Source: Ypsolopha sequella
Lineage: Eukaryota > Arthropoda > Insecta > Lepidoptera > Ypsolophidae
Assembly: GCA_934047225.1 (NCBI GenBank)
Contig: OW204000.1
Coordinates: 18,184,001-18,248,000 of the forward strand
Length of the DNA stretch: 64,000 bases
Reading direction: 5' to 3'
Below the pieces are notes generated by a model that was not told the DNA's origin, did no database searches, and was given only the letters and a program-made list of their open reading frames with translations. A program made the position numbers and the translations under genes. Positions within the stretch are counted from its first letter, which is position 1, and each line of letters opens with the position of its first letter. Positions 50,501 to 62,500 of this stretch are shown one piece after another.

Positions 50501-53500
50501 GTGACTTCGAAAAGTCGCTGAATTTAAGCCCCTTATTATTATATTTAGAAAAAAGCAAATAATTGTCTGACACAGTAACGGTATTAAGAATTATTTCTTT
50601 TGTTTATTCTAAATTTTTTGACAATGCACCAAAACCCTTTACTTTAACCCCTCCCCCTTCCCCCAATTTTGTGACTTGTGAGTGCTTCAATATACATATC
50701 TAGGTGTGGGCCTAAATGTTTGTTGCGTTATATACCTATATGTATATGGCGTTCTTATTTACAAGCGCTTCTTACGCTGCTGTGCCAACCAAAGTCCGTT
50801 CTTTAACATATATATTTTTTTTATATTTTCAGATATTCTTCCCATGTTGGAATTCCAGCGCAGAAATCACATCTTATATGAAAGACAAAGGATTCTCGAT
50901 AGACTTGGACGGGTTTATGCGCTTATGGGCGGAGTTCCACGCCAAGGCTCTACAGATTTGGGACGAGGAGTACCAGGCCACTGGAGGAGAAGGACCGCAG
51001 CCTGTCATGCTTTGGTCTTCTGAGCTGACGGACGCTAGTAGGATACAAAATTATTTGAGTAAAGATCGGTAATTTGATTTTTTATTCAATTTTATTCAAC
51101 AATTGAGGCTCTGAACGCTAACATTTCCAAACATCAATAATTCAGGTATAACAAGCCATACTTTTGGTCACTCAGTAAGAACCTTTTAACGGCTGTTACC
51201 AACGATATTAGAAGAAAGTGTAGATAGGTTACCTACACAAGAATCGAACTTCTAAAACTACACACAACATAAAATGACTTCAGTCAATTACGTAGTATGG
51301 CAATATCACACTGACACGTGGAAGCCATTATTATCGCGAGCGAGAAAGAGAGAAGACCTATATGTTGCTGTGCGTTGTCCCGTGCGACGTCCGTCGTGCG
51401 CTGATGCTGAGGCGATACTGATTTCAGGTTGGCAAATTAGCCAAGCTTTAACGTGCCACTCGCGGATCGCCTATCCTATCTACACTTTCATCTAATATCA
51501 TTGGTTGTTACCTACCCACGTAGGATTTAAAATTGCTACCTCCAGATAAGTGAGATGACATTTTGCTAAATTATGAGGTGAAATTAAACGATTTACGAGC
51601 TAAAAATGGACTGTCATTCACATTATTTTATACAATTTTATTGTAAACGAATTCTATTTCGCTTATCTGTCCTGTATAGTAACAACGGAAATTACGACCC
51701 AGTTATTTATCTACATTTAACATAAATCTGTTTTTACTGTTTATGTTTATTAACATGTAGTATTATAAGGTTTAGTAAGTATTTGAGTAATATATATTAT
51801 GTTTAAATCGGTACCCTATAATATTTTGACATCATGGCACTACCAAAATTCAAAATTCAAAAAGTTTATTTTGCAAAGTAGGTATATATAATACACGTTT
51901 CACAAGTCAAATTTTTTCAACAACCATCAACAACTTCCAGAGAATACTAAATAGTATTAAGCTCGCCTATGTACAAAATTTTTATCTTGTGCAATAATAG
52001 TTATTTAAGATATACGTGCGGAAAGTAAGGTTTTATACGAATGTACGATCACCGATCGCGGGGTTGATAAATGATAAGTTTTGATAGTTTTATGAATTTA
52101 TTGGACAAACACACGTAAGTATAATTGATATTGATGAGTGATTGATGAGTACACGCGGTATGGACGGTGACCGGTTGTGAACTGATGAAATTAGGGCGAT
52201 GATCGACGACGGCTAAGTAAACAGCCAACGCAGCAGAATGTGCGGCTTGCCCGTACATGCTCCCGGGGGAAAAGAAAACAAAATAAAATTATATTATTGA
52301 TACGATGATAATGATATGATAAAATGAGAGGTGAGGTGCTTTACAAAGTGATAAAACATTTTCTTTTTATATGTAATGCTAGTGTCTCTAAAACAGTGTC
52401 CATTGTTCGGATTTATTATAAAATGACAATATACACTAAACACAATTTTCTGCACTAGGGAACCTTGCTTTAAAAACAGGTGACGTGCTCGCATCAAATT
52501 TACGCACACTTGCACTCGCCCATTTGCGTCTGATGTATTGAACATTCGCGCACTTTTTGTCACTATCACTGCTGCTTGAGTGGGCGGCGGCGGGCTGCTC
52601 CGTGGTGACAGCCCCGGCCGCCGCCGATGCTGCGAGCGCAGGCGCGGACCTTGGGTCCGCCGCCTGCTGACGACGACGCCTCCGTAGTCTCCGCCAAACC
52701 CAGATTGATACTGCTGCTCCAATGATCGCAAATGCCATACCATATATAGCCGTATAGTGATGCACATCGTGATATGATATTTCTTTTGCTAAAGTCCCTT
52801 TTTGTTTAATTTGCTCTATTTGTTGATGTATTTCTTGCAAAGTCTGCTTTTGGGCACCGATCTCTTTACTAATATCTGATTCATTTGTGGGCGGAAGTAT
52901 CGTAATGTTGAAAATCTGATTAATTGGCGAAATATCTGGCAATATAACATCGAACCTTGTTTTACTTATGCTTTGATCTAGCTTCCGAGAGTAAATTGTG
53001 AACTCGTCGGTTTTGATTATGCAACCATGGCTAATGGAGATTATACCGGCTTCAGCCAACTGTGCTGCAGAAAGTTGATCTTCACAGATTATCCTTAGTT
53101 GACACTTGTTGCAGCAGAAATACAAATATTGGTTCTGTGCATGCATCTCTTGCCATATGTTGCTACAAAGAGATGTCACAGTCTTACAATTATCTGATCC
53201 TCTATCCTTCACACAAAAGCTCTCGTCCTGTTTCATATGATATATTGGTTTCTGCGTATGACAGAAAAATGATTCGTCGGCTTGATAGCATTCTTTGATC
53301 TCGTCTCGGGACATTTCTACGTAGGCATCCTTTTTCAAATTGATTGCTAAGTACTCTGCGGCAGGGATCACACTAATCATATCTCTACCTTTTTTCTCGG
53401 GTATTGCAGTTGCTTTAAAAATTTCGTATGCATCTCTGCTAACCAAGGGAAGCTTTATTTCCAGGAGAAGATACTCGTTTGTCATTCTTGCTTTGACTTT

Positions 53501-56500
53501 AAGAATTTTGTAAATATTTTTGAGGTCTGTTTGAATGTTCTTGATTGGAAGAGATGATTCTTTTGACATGTGACTTGAGATCGTGCTTAGCTCATGTCGA
53601 AGTTGTTCTGGGGTTAAGATATGAAAGTTAAATCGTCCTTGATAAATATCTGTTACCGTATCTAGTAACATGCTCTGAATAGTCTTCAAACACTGGAGCA
53701 TTGAGCTTGCTGTTAGTGCCCCTAGGGTGAAGTCATTGATATTTGATAAAATTTGCAATTCGTTGCTCAATTTGTTGATAACTTTGTTTACTTTAAAAAA
53801 ATGTTGATTTATGATTTTTTGTTGCTTATTCATGCTATCTTCCATTCTTTTCAGGAGATTATATTCGGATTCAATGACCGACGTCTGATTTTTCCATAGC
53901 GAAGCTAAATGATTTTGATTATCTCTGATGAGTTCGATGTCCTTTTGATATTGCTCGGCGAATGACTCATCTAAGACACCGAACAGCTTGTTAGCTATGT
54001 AACCGACGCCGTTGATAAGACCGCGCCGGCTTCGATGCCCCGTCTGCGTACTGGAATGCTGACTCAGTAACAGGTGATTGTAGTATTCCAGTTCCGAGAA
54101 GCCTTGTTGGAGTTGTAGTAATATGACGTCACAATGTGATTGATCCTTTATGTTTTGGCAAGTCTGTTGTAAATGTTTTGTATATCTTTCAAATGCTGTT
54201 GTACCTTGCCAATATGGATTTAAATCGTAATAAACTACCAATTTCCATTCGTCACTTAATAACTCCATATTTGATATTTTATCGAAAAGAATTCGCTGTT
54301 GGTCGCGTAACTTTGTTATGTTATATGTACATTGTGCGCCGGTTATCATAATAATGCACATTATAAATGATATAAGTGAGAAAGGCCTCGGTTTTCTGAT
54401 TCTCTTATTGATTTTTCTTTCTACCTGATAGTTTATGTTTGTTTCACTTTGCTGTTTTTCTTGCTCCCTTGATAATTTTGGATAATGATAATTTTCCCGA
54501 CTTGTTGGTAAAACTGATAATTTGATGATTGGACGTTTCATGAGTCCGTTTTTTGTTTTTAATGTGACGACTCTCACATAGCCGTCTTTTCCGGGGTGCA
54601 ATTCAACAACCCGACCTAGAGGCCATTTACCCGCTAAGATGTTATCGTCGTGAATTAACACTACGTCATTTAATTTGATATATATTTGATAATTTGATAT
54701 TGAGAACTCTGATTGTTGTATGACCTTAATAATCTGGATCCTTGCTTGTCTGATTTCCTGAATTGTTAGGAAAGATTGTTTTTGGTGATCACGTGATATG
54801 AAGCGTAGTATCCAGGCGACCACTCTAGTCGCCCGAGTGAAGCTGCTTTGTCTGTTTAATATTTCATTGATGATATGAGGTTCACGTTCGTGCAAGTTGA
54901 TAGCATTGCATGTTTGTTTTGGTACTTTTTGCTCTTCTTCGGTGGGGTATAAAGGCCGTTCTTTTTCGTTTTGATCGTTAAAGGAAGACAACCACGTCGG
55001 TCCCTGCCACCAAAGCGTATGATTTTTCAATTGATCTGCTGATAAACCGCGACTGGCACAGTCAGCCGGGTTGTCAGTGGAGTTCACATATCTCCAGCAC
55101 TCAGGTGGCATGACGTTTGTTATTTGCTGGACTCTGTTTGATACGAAGGGCTTCCACCGACTTGGTTCACCTTGAATCCACCCAAGAACTGCCGTTGAAT
55201 CGCTCCAGCCATAAACCTTGATTTTATGATCTGATAAGCAGCTCAACACTTTCGTCATAAGTTTTGATAATAAATGAGCCCCACAGAGCTCACCCCTGGG
55301 CACAGAAAGGTTCTTACTATCTGACAATATTCTTGTCTTAGCTGCTAATTGCACAATAGTAACTTTTGATGATGATTCTTCGATGACCTTGCAAAATATT
55401 ATACACGCAAAGGCCTTTGTTGATGAATCACTGAAACCATGAAGCTCAATGATGCCGTTTTTTCTGATTTCCAGCCATCTTGGGATTTTTATGTGATTAA
55501 TATTTTGAAGATCGTTTCGGATATTTATCCATTCTGATTTGATGTCTACTGGTACTTCTTCATCCCATTGAATACCAGTTAGCCACACCTTTTTGAACAA
55601 AATCTTGAGCTTTGTCGTAACTGGCGCCAGCCAGCCCAAAGGATCAAAAAGCCTTGATATGTTTGATAAGAGTGCTTGCTTTGTAGTCTTTTCTGATAGG
55701 TCGTTGATGTTGATTTGAAATATAAATTCGTCTGATTTAGGGTTCCAGCGCAACCCTAAAGTTTTGTTGGTTTCTGCTTGTTTAAATTCAAATGTCCGTT
55801 GCTCGTCGTGGCTATTTCCGAAAATTTCAGGTTTGTTTGATGCCCATTTCCGCAAATTAAAGCCTCCTGACTTCAAAAGCTTGTTTAAATCTGATATTAG
55901 CTGCTTTGCTGACTTGATATCGTAACTTCCGCTGACTAAGTCGTCCATATAAAAGTTATTTTCTAGTACTTCTTTTGCTGCTGACTGATATTTGTGACCC
56001 TCGTCGCGAGCTAACTGTTTAAGCGTCATCATCGCGAGAAAAGGCGCTGCTTTTGTTCCGTAGGTAACGGTCGTTAGCTGATATTCTTGTATTGCTTGAT
56101 AGGCTGATTCCCTCCATATGATTTTGTGTAAATTTTGATCATCTTCATGTAAATATATCTGCCTAAACATTTTTTTGATGTCCGCCGTAAATGCTATTTC
56201 GTACTGTCTCCAATTTAAAATTAGTTCAAGTAAGTCTTTCTGCAAATTTGGACCTTGTTTCATTATAAAATTAAGACTAATATTGCTTGAAGTTAACGCC
56301 GAGGCATTGAACACGACACGAAATTTAGTTGTTGATGACTCTGCTCGTTCTACAGCGTGGTGTGGCAAGTAGCAACCGCTTTGGCTATTACGTGTCGCTT
56401 CTTTCATATGACCGAGATCTTGATATTCTTTGATAAATAATTTGTACTGTTCCGCCAATTGGTTCCGCCGTTTAAACCTATTTTCGATTTGTTTAAACTG

Positions 56501-59500
56501 CGCTACAGCTTTTTGTCTTGATTCACCTAATTTTTCTAGGCCGTCTGATTTTAAAGGTAATCGGACTTGATAGTGTCCGTCGTCTAGCCTTCTCGTTGTT
56601 TCTTGATAAAACTGCACGCATTCTTGATCTTCGGTTGATAATTTTGATTTTTCTCCGATGTCTTCGACTGTCCAAAACCTCTGAAGGTCCTCTACATTGT
56701 TGGTAATGACGTTGCATTGTAGTGATTTTACATTTCCTGATAATATCCATCCTAACTGCGTTTGTTGCGCAATCGGCAGTATATCATTTTTCTTGATAAT
56801 ACCTCCCATGATAATTGATGAATAAACATCGGCCCCTAATAGCATGTCAATAGGGCGACTTTTGTAAAACTTTGGATCAGCTAACTTGATATTTTTCAAA
56901 TAGGACCATGAAGGTTCCGGAAAAGATTGATTTGGTAAGTTGTTTATCAATTTACGCATGATATAAACATCGGTGTTAAACGTGTAATCTGTTGCTACTG
57001 ACGAACAATTGATATTGATAAGGCCTTTGCAACTATTTTCCTTGGATCCAACGCCATAAATAACGCCTTTGCATTTTTGGCGCGGTAATTGCAACAGTTG
57101 CGCTGCATTTTCGCTAATGGCCGAAATTTGAGATCCACCATCAATTAAACAGCGCAAATTATGATAAATTCCGTCCTTTGCCTGGACTTTGACGATTGCA
57201 GTCGCCAATAAAATTTCCGAAATGTTTTCCTGTGAAACGTGACTGTTTCGGGTCACTTTTTCCGGTTTCGACATGCACTCGAAAGCCTCATGCAACAGCG
57301 TATTATGATTACCGTTGCATTTTCTACACCTTTTTTCGGAGAAACAGTTTTTTCCATTATGATTATAGAGACAGTTTTTGCATAAATTTAAATCGTTTAT
57401 TGACCTCCTTTTCGTTTCCGCTGATAGTTCCATAAACTTGTTGCAAAAGAATATGGCGTGATCGGTGTTATTGCAATATGCGCATCTTTTTCGATCGCCG
57501 GACCTTTTTCCCGTGTTGTATGATTTTTGTGTAGAATTATTATAGAATTTTCTTGAGTGATTTTCATCATTCTGACGGAAATTTGATTTTGATTGATATA
57601 CATACTTGCTACTACTTGGTGACGACGCTGATGGGCTTTGCCGATTCTTGTCCTGCTTATAACGAGATGATTCTAACGATGTAAACTTCGTTTTCATAAA
57701 ATTCATGAAATCTGATATGCTAGGCAAAGCTTTTGGGTTCCGCAGTGATCTGACGTAGTCATCGTTGGTGACTGAATCCAGTTTTTGTTGTAAAATATAA
57801 ATTATCAACGGATCCCAGGTGGAGATGTTTGCACCCAGGTTTTTTATCGCAAAAAGACATTCATTAGTGGTGTCGTGAAGTCTCTTTATTTGCTCAGCTG
57901 ATTGTTGCTTCATGATGGGTAAATTAAAAAGAAGGTCTAGATGCGAATTTACTATAAGCTTCTTGTTGTCAAATCTATCATTTAATATTTTCCAACAAGC
58001 TTCATAATTGTCAGAGCTTATTTTCAAGTGCTGTATGATAGCCTCCGCTTCTCCTCTCAATTTTGATTTAAGGAACTGCATTTTCTGAGCGTTGGACATT
58101 GATGCATTGTTGTGGATTGCTTCCACGAATAGGTCCTTAAAGGAAACCCACTTATGATAATTCCCATGGAAATCCGGGATGGTCATTCTCGGCGTCGCCT
58201 TTTCCATGTTAGCGACGGCCCATAACTTTTGATTAATTGCTTTTTTGATATTTTGGTATTTTTGTTCATTTTGGGAGAATGTTTCTTCATATTCTTGATT
58301 ATGATCGTCCAAAATGCTGTCAATCTCCCAATGGAGTGAATCTACTGCTCCCCAACGCATTTCCAGAGATTTCAATGCGTCCTCGAACTCCCACTTTTCC
58401 TTGATTGAGGACACCTCGATGTTTGAAATAGTCCTAATAAAAGCTTTAAAATTGCTGGATTGCTTGCGCAGCAACTCTTCGGTCTTGCTATCTTGTCCTC
58501 GATTTACCAGCAGCGGACGTGGAGTCTGCTTCTGCTCCTTAGCTCCTTCGGAGGTATCGCCACGGAACCTATCTTGATTTTGCATATACTCTTCATATTC
58601 ACAATTGATGATATTCTTTGTGGCCTGATAAGTTTGTTGAACCTTGCTGTACTCCTTATTCGTGAAGTAAGGTTCATCTCGCACTTCAAACTGATATAAC
58701 TTACTGTGATTGGCTTGAAAGTCGTCCCAGTATCTTTCGAGGGTACTGAGCTTCCTTTTAAAGTAGTCTTCAGAAGATTTCCGCTCCTTCGGATCCTTCT
58801 TAAAGTTTGATAGCAGTTTTTCCAACTCTTGCTTGATAAGTTTTTGATTTTCTAAAAGATCTTGTCCCTCCATGTTGATAATGATAAGTTAGTCAATGAA
58901 TAAATGGAAAGATCTTACTTGATTTGTTGTTTTGAGGTTTTTACTGCACTCGGTGCTGCTCTGCTGACGCTGATATTTATTGATGCTGATTCTGAGTGAC
59001 CCTGATGCTGATAGTCTTGATGCTGATTGATGCTGATGCGCTGATTGATTGAGGTCATTCAAGCCCTCGACGGATGATTTGATACGCTTGATATGCTGCT
59101 AGTTGATAGTATGATCCACTTGATTGATAATTCACTTGCTATAATGATAGTTCACTTGATAGTATTTGATTGATAATTCAATTGATATAATAATAGTTCA
59201 CTGGATAGTATGATAGTTCACTTGATATGATAAGAGTTCACTTGATAGTATGATAATTCACTTGATATGATAAGAGTTCACTTGATAGTATGATATAGAT
59301 ACTTGATAAGTATTTTGATTTTTGACAGGACTGATTTTTAAATTCGCGACGCGAGGTCCTGATTCAAAATCGGTTCGAAGGACCATGTACGATCACCGAT
59401 CGCGGGGTTGATAAATGATAAGTTTTGATAGTTTTATGAATTTATTGGACAAACACACGTAAGTATAATTGATATTGATGAGTGATTGATGAGTACACGC

Positions 59501-62500
59501 GGTATGGACGGTGACCGGTTGTGAACTGATGAAATTAGGGCGATGATCGACGACGGCTAAGTAAACAGCCAACGCAGCAGAATGTGCGGCTTGCCCGTAC
59601 AACGAATAAGTGCCAAATTGAAAACACGAGCGCAGCGAGTGTTTTCATTGGCACGCATTCGGATAAAAACCTTTTACGCTCAAGTATCTTACAACATTTT
59701 TAATGCATTTTGCGAGGAAATACAACAACAACAAATACAACATTATCATCATTCAATTATTGCTAGAGCGCGCATACTTATAAATAATTGTTTTTTTTGG
59801 ACAGCAAAACCTCCTTGCATCTTTGTAATTTTTTAAATTTTATGACTTGCACCATGCACCACAGAGTCAAAAACTTGAAAAAATTACTTTATTTCACGCG
59901 TGAAATAAAGGATTTCAGTACTGTTTTATTTCACGCGTGAAATAAAGAGTCGGTTTCCGCATAATTTTGTTACACAAAAAAGAAAACTTTACGAGCAACT
60001 GCATTGAAAAGAATTTTATTATTATTATTATTAAATATATCTATATCTTTACTAAATAATAAAGTAATAAGAAAGTTGTGTATACATTAAACATTTTTTC
60101 AAAATTTTATATTAATAGTATTGTACTATAGCCGAAACTACCATTTAAAGAATTGTTCTGTCTGTGTGTATATGTAATGTTCCACCACTGAATGGATTTG
60201 GATGCGGTTTTCTTTATTATCATTTTGATGACTCTGGTAATTACATAGGCTGCAAGGGATGTTAATAACGCCCAAGACGAAAACGGGGCAGAGATTGAAA
60301 GGCTATGTGTATAATAAAATCAACTCAATTTGATTTCAGGTTTGTTATCGAGGTGTGGGAACGGATATCGAGCCCGCTTTTAACCCAACTACTTCGAATG
60401 GGCTATCGGACAGTATCAGTGCCCAAAGACATTTGGTACTTGGACCATGGGTTCTGGGGTGTCACCAAGTATTCGAACTGGAGGCAGATGTACTCGCATA
60501 CTCTGCCTTCTGACCCGAAGATGTTGGGAGGTGAAGTGGCCATGTGGAGCGAGTACGTCGATGCGCAAGGATTAGGTATGTTTTAATAGCTATCTTTACC
60601 AAAGAGTTTTTTTTTAAATTGTTTTACGGCTCTGGAAGCAAGTTACCAAAGAGAATCCCGCTCAGGGTTGCCAACTCGATACAACGCAATGGTTGAGTGC
60701 TAAATGACATCTCAAAAAGGTTGCTATATTTTTATTTTTAATTTCCAAAAATATATTAAATATACAAAAATAAAAATGTGTTGCTTCCCTATTTTTAGGG
60801 TTCCGTAGTCAACAACAAGGAACCCTTATAGTTTCGCCATGTCCGTCTGTCTGTCTGTCTGTCTCTCTGTCTGCCTGTCCGCGGCTTAGCTTAGAGACTA
60901 TTAGTACTAGAAAGCTGTAATTTGGCATAGGTATACATATTTATCATGCCGATAAAGTGGTACGATAAAATTTTGAAAAGGATTTTTTTTTCGGGTACCA
61001 CCCCTACACGTAAAGTGGGGATGATTTTTTTTTCTCGTCTATCCCCTAGTGTGGGGTGTAGTTGGATAGGTAATTTAAAAATATTGCGGGTGTGAGAAGA
61101 CCATATTTCGATCCAGGGTTTCGTTTGCAAAATATTAAGCTTAAAAGTGTTAATTATTGTTAGAGTCAAGTGTCCCCCCCCTGTCAGCGAAACGGTTGTA
61201 TTTGGAGACGTGAAAAAAATCACAGCAGTAGTATACATAACAAAATAAAAGAAAAACTATCACAGCTAAGAAGGCTTTACAAGTTAACGACTACAGATCG
61301 CGCCAAACTTTTAGTCCCTTCTAAACACGGGGCGATTCGCATCAGCAAGAACAAAATGTATGGGCCGTTCTTGTTAAGAGGAACTTCCGAGCGTACTAGA
61401 AGTTTGGCGCGATCTGTATTAGTCGACAAACTTATAAAATGTACTTGGAGAAGATGTCCGCATATTGCGCAGGGTAACTATGGCCACTACCCTATACTGC
61501 GCGTGGCCCGATACGAACTTGGCCGCTTTTTTTTATTTAAAAATATTTTAGAGAATTTCGTATTTGAGGCAGGTCTTGTATGACTGCTAAACAGTGCTAG
61601 ATTTAGTGCTAGGCTTTTCAGTCCTAAATATAAATGAAAATAGTGCTAGATCTAGCACTGAAAGTGCTAAGTTGGCAACACTGATCCCGCTGAAAGAGTA
61701 AATTTGCTCTAAGAAATGGAAGGTGTATCAGTGACCTGGGGATCTAAAAAGGCCGACTTGGGTGAATCATAAAATGATTTGAAAGTAGGATAGAGTCAGA
61801 GTTTTTTCACGCGTGCAAAAGAGACGGCATTAGAACAGAATCATAATGTGATTCATGCAAAATGGCCTTTTTAGAGGACCTGTACAGTGGAGACCGCATC
61901 AAGTAAGACATATTGGACTTTGTACCTATCTTATATTCTTCTCTGTAGGGGCTAATGTTGTACTGCAAGTGTATAGCTTGATGTGGTCTCCACTGTACAA
62001 CCGGTGAACAAAAACAACACTTTAACCTGTTCTCCTAATGATCATACAGAACATAATTTTATTATTAATTTAAATGGTCTTGGAATTTTATTATTAATTT
62101 AAATGGTCTTGGAATGGCAAACTGTTATACTATACTATTATGAACTTGCTTTATGGCAGTGGCGTGTTTTAAGATTTGGCGCCCTGGGCCTATGAGGTTT
62201 GTCGCCTCATAAATTAACGAGAAGCAAAAATATTTCAATTATAATAAAATAAAATCCAGTAGTGTGTTGATGTGGGCTGTGAATATAATGAATGAAAAAA
62301 CTAAAAATACCTTACAAACAAATATACACACCATTTATTCAATATGTACATATTTTCCGACGATTTTTTTTTAATGACACTATTAAAGTCAAAAAGCAAT
62401 GAAATTAAAAGACTTGGACGAATAAACCAGATAGGTACCTAATGATTGATAATGAAAAGCGCCTAAAGCTGAGCGTGAGGTGCAGCTTGCGCCGCCCCTC

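Larger units (their letters stand above)
52042..59601 (-). mobile_element. BEL/Pao-type endogenous retrovirus, integrase-deleted, in gene B intron 7
   Basis: 7560-bp element on the minus strand. Two identical LTRs (TGTACG...GTACA, each 216 bp) bound an internal region with a primer-binding site next to the 5' LTR, a repetitive leader and one 6.4-kb open frame with Gag, protease, RT, RNase H, a remnant of the integrase C-terminus and an Env-like C-terminal third. A perfect 5-bp duplication ACGAA (52037-52041 and 59602-59606) marks the insertion. No difference was found between the LTRs, so integration is recent. The order fits BEL/Pao elements with an acquired envelope. It sits antisense in gene B intron 7 and interrupts an older interspersed repeat. 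Confidence 0.95.
51069..60339. other. Gene B intron 7 (9.3 kb, carries the retrovirus-like element)
   Basis: Without the BEL/Pao element and one target copy it would be about 1.7 kb. 51848-51910 matches a repeat also at 40225-40330 (AGTTTATTTTGCAAAG). Confidence 0.85.

Noticed and set aside
52049..52258. 69-codon frame in both LTRs
   Set aside because: It lies in the LTR and is identical only because the LTRs are; no protein family recognised.
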